Positions 20,159-32,150 of a stretch of DNA of 64,000 nt are shown in pieces. Where the stretch lies: NCBI GenBank assembly GCA_023055425.1, contig JALGPY010000004.1, forward strand, positions 20,545,718-20,609,717. Reading direction: 5' to 3'. Each line of letters begins with the position of its first letter. The stretch's first letter is position 1. Made by a program: the position numbers and the translations under genes. Under the pieces are notes generated by a model. That model saw only the letters and a list, made by a program, of their open reading frames with translations, was not told where the DNA came from and did no database searches. Source of the DNA: Linanthus parryae (Eukaryota > Streptophyta > Magnoliopsida > Ericales > Polemoniaceae).

Positions 20159-21598
20159 TGACACGCTCCAACTGCAAGTGTACAGTTGTCGGTGCATTAA
20201 AAACCGGAAATCCGGGTTATCAAACCCAAGAGACTTCGTTCTGAATTAGTTATTAACTATAAACCCTATGTAGGCACAACGCGTTTGTTTGTGTTTGCTA
20301 AGTCTACGAAAATTAAAATACAATGACAATTTAATCGTTTAGGTGATGGCACGATTAACGACAATAATTGCAAAGATTACTAATATGGAATAAAATACAG
20401 GGAATTCTCTCTAGGTTCACTAGGGATGATATGAATTATGTTTTCATTCATGAAACACCAACATGTCTTCTATTATTAATGATGCACTACACAACTCACC
20501 GAGTTACCAAACAAGTTGTCAATGTCTAAAAAATCAATTTCAACCGAGTTACCAAGTCTAAACCAATTTTAAGCATGCATTACCTTCATTATTATACTTT
20601 ACGATCCTAACCAATACTACCGAGTTACCAAATAGTGATACAATTAGGTGAAAAGTTTAATTTACTGACTAGGAATCACGGAGTTACCACATGAATCCCA
20701 ATTAAGATCAATCCTATGTTAGCTACTCGCAAGAAAGATAGAGTTTTAACATAAAATATTCATAATAATAGAAGAACATGCTTATAAAAGTTCAAAACGT
20801 GAATCACAATCTCAAAACATCAAGTTCATACCAAAACCCTAGCTACCAAACGAGAATCCCCAACAAAAAGGGTTTTAGCTACGACTAAACATGATCAAAA
20901 TATCAAAGTTGATGATCATAAACCAAAACTAGCAAGAAGAAAGAGTTTTGGAAAGCAAACGAATCAATCCAATCGCTCCTCAATCTCCAAAAGCGCCTCC
21001 TTGCTCTCAAATACGTCCCAAAAACTTGCTGACTACGTATAATCACGACCTAGTTAGCTTAAATACGTTTCCATACTGATATTACAAAGTTTGGAAAAGA
21101 TGCATGAAAACCCCGCAGAAATCTGCGCCTGTCAGCGAAGTCGTCGTGCGAACATCATCCTTTCGTGCGAAGACTGTAGAGTCTTCGTTCGAACTTCTTC
21201 CCAGATAGATACTGCAATGTGTTATGCGAAAACTTTTTCAACTTCAAAATTTGGCTAACTCCCAAGTCTTCGTGCGAAGACAACCTTCCTGCAGAAATTT
21301 CTTCTAAGTCTTTTGGCTCCTTCTTTTAGTTCCTCGTTTCCGAAGCTCGTTTCCTTCTCCCGTATGATCTCCAAGCCCTATTTCCCTGCGAATCACAACA
21401 TGAAAATACAACCCGCGATCATATCACAATAAAAGCTCGATTTTGCACTAAAAACACCCAGATTTAACAAGAATATCTCAAGAACTCATTTTCCCAAATA
21501 TTAGCACAATTCACTAGAAAAGACGATAAATTCTCCACGTTGAGCACACAAAACGCAGAAAAGTAATTAATAAAATAACTCTGAAAACGGAGTTATCA
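20159..21598 (-). repeat. 3' LTR of element B (1440 bp)
   Basis: Plus-strand start TGACACGCTCC, end ACGGAGTTATCA, then the polypurine tract. It carries palindromes starting at 21140, 21159, 21181 and 21266; the last, GTCTTCGTGCGAAGAC, has perfect six-base arms. Confidence 0.95.
21140..21281. repeat. Palindrome cluster in 3' LTR of element B
   Basis: Frames starting at 21140, 21159, 21181 and 21266 (spacing 19, 22, 85). The best is GTCTTCGTGCGAAGAC at 21266-21281; the others are degenerate. Confidence 0.85.
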
Positions 21599-21612
21599 AC
21601 TACCCCCCCATT
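21599..21612 (-). promoter_or_regulatory. Polypurine tract of element B
   Basis: Minus strand AATGGGGGGGTAGT directly before the LTR start TGATAACTCC, preceded by CGGGACGAGCAAA, a typical Athila 3' context. Confidence 0.9.
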
Positions 21613-23290
21613 ACGTTTTGCTCGTCCCGGAGCAAATATCTAAGCCAAACTAAATCTCCCGAGTCAACATTCTCTCAATTCTCACCAAATTCCAACCTTT
21701 CATACATTCCCCATTTATCATTGCATAACTTCCCTACGCCAATTGCATAATTCCACCCACATTGAATAAGTACACCAACATTGCATACGAGTCCGAGACG
21801 ACAATCAAACCACAAACCACCTTTACTAGCCGGCACGACTCGATTATACACAATGCAACTACATGAAAATGCAATATATACAATGCACGTATTAAAATAA
21901 CAAATTTTTCTTCTTTTTGTTTCTTTTTCTTTTGCGAGATTGGGCAATCTCAATTAGCTCAAACCTATTATCATGAAGTGATGAGAAATCTAGGGACAAG
22001 ACATGAGTTCAAACTAAACTCGACAACGAGAATCTCCCCTAGCTAGTATAGAGAACCTAGGCTTACTAAGTATAAGAACACTCGACCTCTTCGCGTGTGC
22101 CAATAAAATAAGAGGCTACGCTAGGCTAAGCCACGTTCACGTTGTGAGCTCCTATTCCAATAACGGTTTAGAATGATGAGGCTTAGGGACATAAAGATAA
22201 ACATGAATTATTAGTCCTAAAGAGTCACATTCTCACAATTAAACCCATGTCTCACACGCACTCACCACAATGATAGAAACTGCAACACGAAACTTATCGT
22301 CTCCGGCCCTCGATCCCCGGTACAATAATGATCTTCGTGACCACCGTTGCGAATCGTGCATGAAATGTAAAATGTCGTCAATGAATTAGTCGTTTCCACC
22401 ACTCGTTTTCCGTTAAGCTCAATTTCCATTCTTTATTCCATATCTCATTTTTTTCTCTTTTTTTTCTTTTTTATTATATATATATTTTTTTTCAATTATC
22501 TCTCAAAAATCATCAAATTCTTCCAATGTACGAGTGGTCTTCCAAGAGTAGCTAAGCAATTATGAAACGGGGGAGGATATAACAAAAATGATGAATATGT
22601 ATCACAAGCAAGATCCATCTCCCCCTAATCTCAATTAAGTACACGGTCCCACCAAACAAGCCGAAAACAATCAAAGCACATGTATGGGGGTGGAGTCGTC
22701 AAAAGTGCAATCTCTATGTTCGTAGTCAATAGTCGACACCCCCACACAAGTATCTACCCATCTCCCCTCTTAAGTAGTCGATAAAGCAATGAGTCTCATG
22801 CCTAATCCAACCGAACCTCCTACACCTAGATGAATGAAATCCGGTACCTAGGACGATCAACAATTAAGATCAAGCAACCCCTTTTTTCGTGCGGATTAGA
22901 CGTCATGCACTCACGGTTCTCCTCAACTCTGTCCATGATGTAATGGCATGGAACACCGCCACACCTAAGTGCGCAAGCCTACTCACTCACCCTCTCATCC
23001 CCTCGAAATGATCAAATGAAGCGCATGCGATCATGTAGAACTCACCAATATGTGCAAATAAGCTCTCCCTCATCGAACCCCCTCAACTACGACTCCCTTG
23101 TGATGCACTAAAGCGGTGATTCTAAACGATCTATGATGAAAGCCAAGAATCGTCACCCTAGGTCAAGGTTTGCAAATAATCCAAGGTTCAAATCGGGTTT
23201 TCTAGTGGCCCTACAAGGTGTGATCTAAAAGCAATGAGTGCTCTAATACGCATCCTCGCACAGCTGTTCTGTGTGCCACTACGTGGCGGG
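21613..23290 (-). other. 3' untranslated region of element B, proximal to 3' LTR
   Basis: No gene seen. It is AT-rich with a poly-T/AT run at about 22447-22495 and ends at the target site of the solo copia LTR (GCGGG, 23286-23290). Confidence 0.7.
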
Positions 23291-24713
23291 TGTAGGGTTT
23301 TGATTCATGGATGCGCAACGGAAACACAAAAAAACATAACCCATGCAAAATCCTCCAAGGATCACAAGTCAAGAGACATAACGATGGTAAGAGAAGAAAT
23401 CAATAACACACCTTAGGGTTTCTCCTTTGATGACTTCAAACGCGAATTGTGTCACGTTCTCTATAGTTGATCCACGCCTAGAGTTGAATTCTAGATCTTC
23501 CAATCCTTGGTGCTAGCCCGAAAAGAGGAAGAGGAAGAAGAATCAGGAAAAATGAGACGAAACAAGGAGGTTTCGGCCTCCTTGTGGGCCGACGGGCGGC
23601 GGCAAGGGGGGCGGGCGAGCCTCTCTTGCTTGCTTGCTCTCTCCTTTTTGTTCTCTCCCACTCAAGTTATGATAAATAAGATCATAAGTGTGGGAAGGAA
23701 GGAAGGATTGTCCTTTATATAGTCCAACAAATCCTTGCCAACTACCTAAAGGACCCATTCTAGTCCTACTAGAATTCGGTTTAGTCCCTTCTTTGCAAAT
23801 TAGTCCTACTAACTTTGCAAGGTGTTGCAAAGTGATCATTCTAATTAATTAATCCAATTAATTAATTCCCAAATCTAGTTATACTCTATATAGCGTGTGA
23901 CCCCATAGGTTCTATCTAGTTGGTAGCAACAACTTGCTAATATGGAGCGGTTTCTAGCAAAACATCTAATCTAGCCAACTAATAGAATAGTCATCTTGAC
24001 AAACCTTATACAAGTAATTGTCTCATCCCTTTGTCTCTATATCCGTATTGGACACGATACATACAAGTCACACTCGTATATCCAATCAACAGTTTCTCGA
24101 TCCATGGGAATAGCCTTATTCGTGCAAATAACATCAATATCCTATATTGATTTATTTGAGTCTGGCCAGACATTTTATAAGCACTATCCCTCGAGTGGCC
24201 TAGGATATTTTCTCCCGTTATGTGGGAGGGAAAAATTCTATCTACGTCCACTACGATCTCTAAGCTTGCTTCTTATTGCATCCAGTACACGCCTTTATAG
24301 CTACCCAGTTACGGTGTAGCGTTTGACGCTACCAAAATCACAATAATCCACAACTAGACAATCTAGTGACTTCAAGTCTAAGGATGACAATACCATTGCA
24401 CCACGAGAAGCACTTGTGACTTAACATAACGTGTATGTAGCCTTCTCGGAGATGGGTCAATCCAGTATGCCATTACTCCTAATGCATACCCATGTGTTGG
24501 ATCATGATATCTCCATATCAATCCAACCCCATACTAGTCTATAGATGATTTTCCTATTAATCATTATAATCGACTAGGGATATTTAAGATTATAACACTT
24601 ATATTCTAAGGACTTCATTCATGTTAACATATCTCCATATCGATAACATAATGAATCGTAAATCCACATATTTGTCACAATAAATTGATTGCCTCTAGGG
24701 CATTTATCCAACA
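23291..24713 (-). mobile_element. Solo Angela-like copia LTR (1423 bp) inside element B
   Basis: Minus-strand ends TGTTGGATAAATGCCCTAGA and AAAACCCTACA. It is flanked by a perfect GCGGG duplication (23286-23290, 24714-24718). It resembles the copia LTRs at 39758, 53637 and 60427. No internal sequence is present, so recombination between its two LTRs removed the body. Confidence 0.93.
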
Positions 24714-24718
24714 GCGGG

Positions 24719-25217
24719 CTGGCGAGTACCTAAGACGTACACATGAAAGTTTGGCTCGTTTAGCTCACACCTAGCTCAACTCTTGTAAGAAAACAAGGAA
24801 CACACTTTAGAATTGAAAAATCAAGTAAGTGTCAAGAAATAGGTAGGTATTCGCGTAAAGAAAGTCTCTCTATACATGCTAGGGGAAACCCACGTTGTCA
24901 CTCTCGGTCGCAAATCATTCCCTACGCCTATAATTCTCACACTCCTCGATTCTACCAAGTTTTAGCTTCTTTTGATAGCCCTTTCTCAAAATTTTAAATT
25001 TTTATGGCTTTTTCATCTTTTCATTTTTTTTAGACTCCACTCATACTCTATATGCAAAGGCCAACTCGACTAACAACTCGATTGGGGTAGGGGAACTCAA
25101 TAATTAAAATGTGCAAATACAATAATGAATAACAAAAAAGAAAACAAGGACATAACCAAAATCTATCAATATGTAACAGGTGATGCAATACTCGATAACC
25201 TGGCTAGTAAACGGTAC
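24719..25217 (-). other. 3' untranslated region of element B, distal part
   Basis: Continuation of the noncoding region beyond the solo LTR. No gene seen. Confidence 0.65.
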
Positions 25218-25256
25218 AACCACCCCCCACACTAGGATGCATCGTTGTCCTCAACG
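25218..25256 (-). promoter_or_regulatory. Internal GAGGACAACG...GTGTGGGGGGTGG motif (second purine tract) of element B
   Basis: The minus strand reads TTGAGGACAACGATGCATCC then AGTGTGGGGGGTGG. The same motif occurs in element C at 48889-48925. Such a motif after the extra ORF recurs in Athila elements and may act as an internal plus-strand primer or mark the end of an env-like transcript. Confidence 0.7.
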
Positions 25257-25524
25257 ATACAACGAGGACTCAACAATCCTAACACAATGCCTCTCTTACC
25301 TCCCTACTCATCATCATCGGAGTACAGGGCATCCCTGTCTCCATCCACATCATCCCCCTCATTCTCTTCCTCTTCTTCATCTTCTTCCTCATCATCGTCA
25401 CTGGATGGAACCGGATTCTCGTATTCATCCTCTACAAACCACTATTCAGTATTCTGAACCGGTGGGACAAAGTCCTCTTCTGCCTGATCACTAGACTGCA
25501 CCACCTATTTACCTACCATCTGAA

Positions 25525-26644
25525 TCAAATCCCCAACTTCACCTGATTGCTCCCAGTGTGAGAAAACTGGCGTCTACTCTCCATACGATCTCGTTTTATC
25601 TGCTCTCTCAGTGCATCATATGCCACCTGACTGTCAAACCTAGAGCTCGTCTTCTTCTTACCTTTGCCCTTCGTGGAGGACGACTCATCAAACCGAGACC
25701 ACTTGCGGTCAGGGAACCTAGGTAGGTCCATGTCCCCTCCCGGTTGTTCCTCTGTAGTCTTGGCAAGATGAGTTAGCAAACAAGTATGCCCCGGCCCCAG
25801 CTTGTTCTCCTTAGAAACCCTCTCCAGACAGTTGGCCTAAATCATTTTAGGGATGACAATCCTATCCTCAGACCAAAAACACATGGTCATGACACACATC
25901 TTAAAGGAGTACGTGGGATTTTGTGTGATTCCCATAACCCAGTTTTTCAACAACTCACAACACCATCTAGCTTGGGGCCTAAAGTAGTTCTTATGGGCTC
26001 TCCACTTAGGCACATCTCCTTTCCGATCCCACGACACTATCCCTTTTTCAAAACATAAATAGTTCACCCTCTCAGAAATTCCCTCACTGTTCACGGTATC
26101 ATGATAGGCACAATTTTCTGTCAAGACCGGGAACCCGAGTGCAAGGAGAATGGTCTCTGGCGTGAAGAATGTCCAGTTGCCTCGGCAGTAACAAGTCGGA
26201 GATCCTGACTCTCGCCGTCCGTGGCATACCCAGGTTAAAGCAAAATTCTCGGGCTATCTTCGAGCTAGACTTTCCTACCAATTTAAACCAGTTTTTCAAT
26301 TTTTCACGCTCGTAGATAGCCTTCATTATCGAGGACATGTCCTTATGAAAAGGAAATTCCCTCTCCAACTGCCCCTTCTTCTTCAAATCGTGATCAGTAA
26401 AGGAATCAAGATGGGCCTCATATGTCACAAACCGATAGCTGCAAAACCTATCGGGCCCCACTTTGCTCTCTCTATAGCTTATCTTAGACTTATCTCTATC
26501 CCGAACCCCAGTATCACGAGGCAGCGGTTTCGCCAAAATAGAGTATTTTGGCGATTCTTGAATCTCTAAAGGAGGCTCACCCAAGCCGGATGCCTCATGG
26601 GACGACCCTTCTATCGTTTTCATTTTCTTTCCACTACCCTCCAT
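25525..26644 (-). pseudogene. Extra ORF in env position of element B (plant transposon-protein type)
   Basis: Sense to gag-pol and downstream of integrase. It starts MEGSGKKMKTIEGSSHEASG. A central part with FVTYEAHLDSFTDHDLKKKG, ERGFP-like EREFPFHKD and AREFCFNLGMPRTARVRISD resembles the putative plant transposon protein domain found in Athila-type ORFs. The reading shifts frame near 26110 and has a stop near 25837, then continues with a Lys/Ser-rich part ending at 25525. No signal peptide or membrane segment is evident in what remains, so an envelope function is not supported. Its role in these elements is unknown. Confidence 0.7.
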
Positions 26645-28332
26645 TTAGATGCAACAAGTATATATGAATAAAACGCAAGAACGTGTGCACGGTGACAAGT
26701 AGTGTGTAAAAAAAGTAAGCAGGTAACAACAACACAAGTAATTTCCTAGGACTCTATTCAATTGGCCCAAAACGCCGCAACTAAGAGACAACAAAAAGAA
26801 ATTGGGATTTTACTCAATTTTGCCTAGACTCGATAAAAATAACTTGCGAGAGTAAGAATTTTATGTGGGCACCCATAGTACCTTTCTGACGGTTGTCGTT
26901 CCGCAAAATCACTTTCTATAATCCTCAAGTAGTCCCCTTCGATAGTCTCTTCTTCACTGTGAGCCAATTCCTCACCAAAATCCGCCAATTTCAAATCTAC
27001 CACTTAAAGAACCCTAAACCCACTTGGGGAAAATTCGGGTGAGAGAGGGTTTGTGAGTGAAGATTTGTTGGTATTACTAGAATAACGACCCAAAATCACT
27101 TCAATCCCAACAAAAAGTAGTTGGATTCGAAGAAAAATTGAGCTTGGTGTGTTCTTGGTAAAGGGGGGATAGATAGAGAGAGAAGGCCGACGGGTTGAAG
27201 ATGGAGAGAATGACAATTTTGTTGTTTTCTCCTTCTCATTTCGTTCAGATGTACCAAGGGAATTGACTAGAATTTCCCCCAAAAAGACTCCTCTCATTAT
27301 CCTTGGCTGTTGTCCTTTTCTGTCTTTACGTGCGATGTCTTTGCACGAAGAGGATTTTGTTCGTGCGAAGAGGTCTTCGTGCGAACAAAATCTCATCGTA
27401 CGAAGAGGTCTTCGTGTGAAGACTGTAAAGTCTTCATGCGAAGACCATCCCAGTTAAGTACCGAGAGCTGTTTCAAGAAGACTTTTTCCAACTTCCCAAA
27501 AATTTTCTAAGTACAAAGTCTTCGTAAGAAGACTATTCTGTTCGCATGAAGACAATCCTGGACAACTCCATAAACATCATTTTTCACCGTTTTTCGCGTC
27601 TTTGATCGCGCCTTTGCATTACGAAGGTCTCCTCATCCTCGAGACTCCTTTTATGATATAAAAAAAATTCCCAAAATCCGGGGAATAATTTATTCTTCAA
27701 TTTTGTGCCTTTAAAGGTACTTTTTGCATTTCCGGATGTTTTTGGCCGCGTTTTACTCACTTGAGCATCCTTTTTGGCATAATTTCTCATCCGGACTCCG
27801 ATATACGCGATCCACCTATCTACGGAAAGCTATTAACCACCCCCACACAATGGAACTATTCAATGCTGCTTTCAGTACTGTTTGCAAAAGTTCACTTCGT
27901 AATTCGTGCAATTGTGTCAACTTTCTCTATTCTACATTGCCTTCTTCACGTATATCAAGATGGGGAGTCCGGATACGCGCTTCTCCCCAGGTTCGTGTGT
28001 TGAGTGAGTGTTGGAATGGCATCCTCCACCAAATTCTTCATTTCGGATCCCGATACGCGTTTTGGACTGCTTTTTCTCAATTCTTGTGAAATTCTCCACA
28101 CGCGCATCAAGAAGGGGGATCTGGAATAGGCCTTCCACCTAGAATTCCTGCACACAGTCATTGGAAATATTAGTCTCACTCTCTCACACCTCTCAGAATA
28201 AATAAACATAAATAGCATATACACAAACAGTATTTAAAATCCTACACTAAAACAGTAAATAGGTTGGGTTGCCTCCAAGGAGGCGCTTTGTAAATTAAGG
28301 TCGACGACCCGACCCAATTACCTCAGAGAGAA
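26645..28332 (-). other. Noncoding region between integrase and extra ORF of element B
   Basis: Bases 27600-28320 match 560-1240 of element A. The palindrome block (27324-27553) follows, then about 680 bases leading to the extra ORF start. The position suggests an internal promoter or leader for that ORF. Confidence 0.7.
27324..27553. repeat. Internal palindrome cluster of element B
   Basis: Frames start near 27324, 27337, 27357, 27373, 27392, 27408, 27430, 27518 and 27538. Examples: GTCTTCATGCGAAGAC (27430-27445) and GTCTTCGTAAGAAGAC (27518-27533). The arms match those in this element's own LTRs. The flanking text is also alignable with the LTR U3 block, so this is a diverged internal copy of the U3 palindrome module. 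Confidence 0.85.
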
Positions 28333-29520
28333 TCAAATAGCGGGAGTCGCCTGGATCCATTCAATGACTCCAATGAAATTCCCGTCCACATAGGTCCTTG
28401 CTCTGTAGCCATTTAACTTGAATCGGAACCCGTTTGCATCTTCCACCTCAATGGAACCCCACGGGTAGACTGCAGTGATCGTGTATCGGCCCCTCCACCT
28501 AGAATTCAACTTGCCTAGAAACAGTTTTAGCCTGACGTTGAACATCAAAACCCTCTGTCCTACCTTGAAGTCTCTCGGTATGATGTGTTTGTCATGCCAT
28601 TGCTTTGTCCTCTCTTTATAGATTCTTGCACTCTCATACGCCATCAATTAAAATTCCTCAAGTTCAAGTAACACTTGTTTCCGTTGCTCATGAGAGCGTA
28701 GCATTCAAGTTGATCTTCTTCAGTTCCCAAAAGGCCTTGTGCTCAAGTTCCAGCAGGAGATGACATGACTTCCCAAATACTAGATGGTAGGGAGACATGC
28801 CCAATGGGGTCTTGTATGCTGTACGGTATGACCATAGACTGTCATCTAAGTGTAGGGACCAATCTTTGCGTCCCGGATTGACTGTCTTTTCTAGAATTTC
28901 TTTCATCTCTCGGTTAGACACTTCAGCTTGCCCATTAGACTATGCATGGTAGGCCAGTGATATCTTTTGAGTCTTCGCCCCATATTTGCTCAAAACATTG
29001 GCAAAAACCTTGTTCACGAAGTGCGATCCCTCATCACTAATAATAGCCCTGGGCGTCCCAAACCGCATAAAAATATTCATGCACACAAATCTCTCTACTG
29101 TAGCGCCATTGTTCTTAGGACATGCCAATGCCTCCACCCACTTGGTCACATAATCAACAGCTAACTTGATATAAAGATTACCAAGTGAAGATGGGAATGG
29201 CCCCATGAAGTCAATACCCAAAACATCAAACGGTTCTACTTCCAACAAGAAATTTGAGGCATCTCATTTAGATTTAAAATATTGTCAGTCCTCTGACACC
29301 GGTCACACTGCTGCACAAACAGATGAGCAACCTTATGCAATGTAGGCCAAAAGAAACCACTCTAAAGTACCTTGGCCACTGTGCGTGGCTTGCCGAAACG
29401 ACCTCCAAGGTTCAACTCGTGGCCGTGTCTGAGAATCTCTAACGTGTTTGGCTCTGCGACACACCTCCGCAACAGATTATCTGCTCCTAGCTTGAACATA
29501 TAAGGATCATCCCAAAAGTA
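28333..29520 (-). pseudogene. pol: Integrase of element B, broken
   Basis: Fragments at 28333-28647 (C-terminal, WRGRYTITAVYPWGS), 28688-28921 (catalytic Glu side, [20 protein letters not shown]) and 28940-29248 (core with [11 protein letters not shown] and IISDEGSHF). The zinc-binding part lies at about 29250-29480. Frameshifts and stops separate them. The frame at the RNase H/integrase join is intact here (GADNLLRR), unlike element A. Confidence 0.88.
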
Positions 29521-29689
29521 TTGTCGCGCATCTGCAAAGAACTTCTTTCTCTAGTGGGAGGACATTTATTTGAGGACTATGTTGAGCGCCTCGAAGTTTT
29601 CCAAACCCGCAAACCAAGGCACTGCTGCGACCACTACCATAAGCTATTCGTCTGGAAACTCTTCTCTGATTGGCACCTCCTCATGCTTT

Positions 29690-31869
29690 TCATTCTAAAC
29701 GTGATAAATGGTCAGCCGCTACATTTTCTACCCCTTTCGTTTCCTTTATCTCTATGTCAAATTCTTGCATCAACAATACCCACTGGATCAGTCTTGGCTT
29801 GGCATCTTTCTTGGTGAGTAAATACTTGAGGGCCGCATGATTAGTAAAGATGGTCACCTGAGACCCCGCAACATATGGCTGAAACTTGTCTAATAAAAAG
29901 ATAATAGCTAGCATCTCCTTCTCACTAGTAGCATAATTTACCTGTGCATTGTTCAACGTCCAGCTAGCATAGTAAGTGACATGAGCCACATTGTCCTTTC
30001 GCTGTCCCAGAACTGCTCCCACCGCATAGTCACTAGCATCACACATGAGCTCAAATGGTAGGGTCCAGTCCGACGTGGTGATGATGGGTGCGCTAATCAG
30101 CTTTTCCTTAAGCAAATCAAAAGCCAATTTGCACTCCACATTGAAATCAAATACTGCATCTTTCTCAAGCAATCCAGACAATGGTTTAGTGATCTTCGAA
30201 AAATCCTTGATGAAACGTCGGTAGAACCCTGCATGTCCCAAGAAACTTCTTACCCCTTTGACAGAAGTGGGGTACGGAAGCTTCTCAATAACTTCAATCT
30301 TGGCTCGGTCCACCTATAAGCCTTTGCTCGAAATCTTGTGCCCCAAAACAATACCCTCAATAACCATGAAGTGACACTTCTCCCAGTTGAGCACTAGGTT
30401 AGTGTCAATGCATCTATCCAGTACACGAGCCAGTTGCTATAGGCAATATTTAAATCCATCACCATAGAGAGAAAAGGCATCCATGAACACTTCAAACTTT
30501 TGCTCCATCATATTAGAGAAGATCGACATCATGCACCACTGAAAAGTGGCTGGAGCATTGCATAACCCGAAAGGCATGCGTCTAAATGCAAAGGTCCCAT
30601 ATGGACATGTGAGTGTCGTCTTCTCCTGATCTGCTGGCTCAATAGCAATTTGGTTGTACCCGGAGTATCCATCCAAAAATCAGTAGTGCGAGTGGTGAGC
30701 CAGCCTATCAAGCATCTGATCAACAAATGGGAGGGGAAATGATCCTTCAATGTGACATCACTGAGTTTGCGGTAATCCATGCAAACTCTCCACCTATTAA
30801 CAATATGAGTGGCAATCTAATCACCTTTCTCCCCTTCCACCATAGTAATACCTCCCTTTTTAGGTACACACTTCACCGGGCTAGTCCATGTACTGTCAGA
30901 AATCGGGTAGATGATGCCCGCCTCCAACCATTTAAGAACATCTTTCTTCACCACATCCTGCATATGAGGGTTGAGGCGGCGCTGAAATTGGACTACCGAA
31001 TTCTTGTCTTCCAAGAGTCGGATCTTATGCTGGCAAACTGTGGGGCTGATCCCCTTGATATCTGCTATGGTCCATCGCATAAATGCTTTCCTTTCCAGCA
31101 ACACTTTCAACAATTGCTCCTACTGTTCCCTGTCCACACAAGAAGACACAATCACAGGTAAAGCATCATTAGATCCGAGATATAAATATTTCAAATGTGC
31201 AGGTAAAGGTTTTAGATCTAAAATAGGAGCAATATCAAGAGAGGGAATAAGAGTCTTCCTGCTTCCCTCATTAAAGAGGGGTAAGGGCTGGCGCCAATGA
31301 GTCTCCATAGCCTGTTCTTTTTCGCTAGAGTCAAGTAGAGCAAGTTTCTCATATAGCCGCTCCAATAAAATGTCTTCCTCCTCATCCGGTGTGTATGCCT
31401 CCACACCAAAACACTGCTCACTCACCGCATACGCGGGAAATTTCATAGCTTCAAAGACGTTTAAGGAAACTTTCTCATCATTGATCTTCATCGTCAAATC
31501 TCTGTTAGCTACATAAATAATGGTCTTCCCTGTGGCTAGGAATGAACGACCCAGGATAAGGGGGACAACATCATCGACCTCCATGTTTAGAATCACAAAA
31601 TCAGTTGGGAAGATGAGTCATTCAACTCTCACTAGTACATCTTCCAAGACACCCCTTGGACTTTTGATAGTGCGGTCTTCCATCTGCAAGCACATTCTTG
31701 TCGGTTTTGGTTCCCCCACACCACGCTGATCAAAAACGGATGTGGGCGTCAAGTTGATGCTTGCGCCAAGATCACACAATGCCCTACTATGAAAGGCATC
31801 TCCCAATGTCACAGGAATGATGAAACCACCCAGATCTTTTATCTTCTTAGGAAACGCCTTTTGCACCAC
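29690..31869 (-). pseudogene. pol: Protease, RT and RNase H of element B, broken
   Basis: Protease [11 protein letters not shown] (31618-31869), linker (31120-31596), RT N-part (30817-31113), RT core (30437-30676) and RNase H (29690-30313). The RT active site reads FMDAF where element A has FMDDF, so one catalytic Asp is lost. Many stops and shifts are present. The copy is inactive. Confidence 0.9.
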
Positions 31870-32150
31870 GGCGTTACACTCCTAATTTAGAGTCACGGTC
31901 GCAAAATCATCCATGCGCCTCCTATTAGAGAGGAGGTCCTTGAGAAATTTCGCACACTTGGGTATTTGTGAGATGGTTTCCGCGAAAGGAATATTGATAT
32001 GCAACTTCCTGAAGATATCCACAAACTTCTTGAAGTTTTAAGCATCCTCCTAGCTCTTCAATCTCTGGGGGTGTGGCACCCGCATGCTATACTACTCCTT
32101 TGGCTTAGGCTTTTTCTCTGAATTCCTACTTGTGTCCTTTGATTGGGGAA

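Noticed and set aside
25180..25494. His/Ser/Pro-rich plus-strand ORF
   Set aside because: Antisense of acidic/serine-coding low-complexity sequence after the extra ORF of element B; no independent support.
25525..26644. Retroviral-type envelope protein
   Set aside because: Position fits Athila env-like ORFs, but no signal peptide, membrane segment or cleavage site can be seen; it resembles a plant transposon-protein domain instead.
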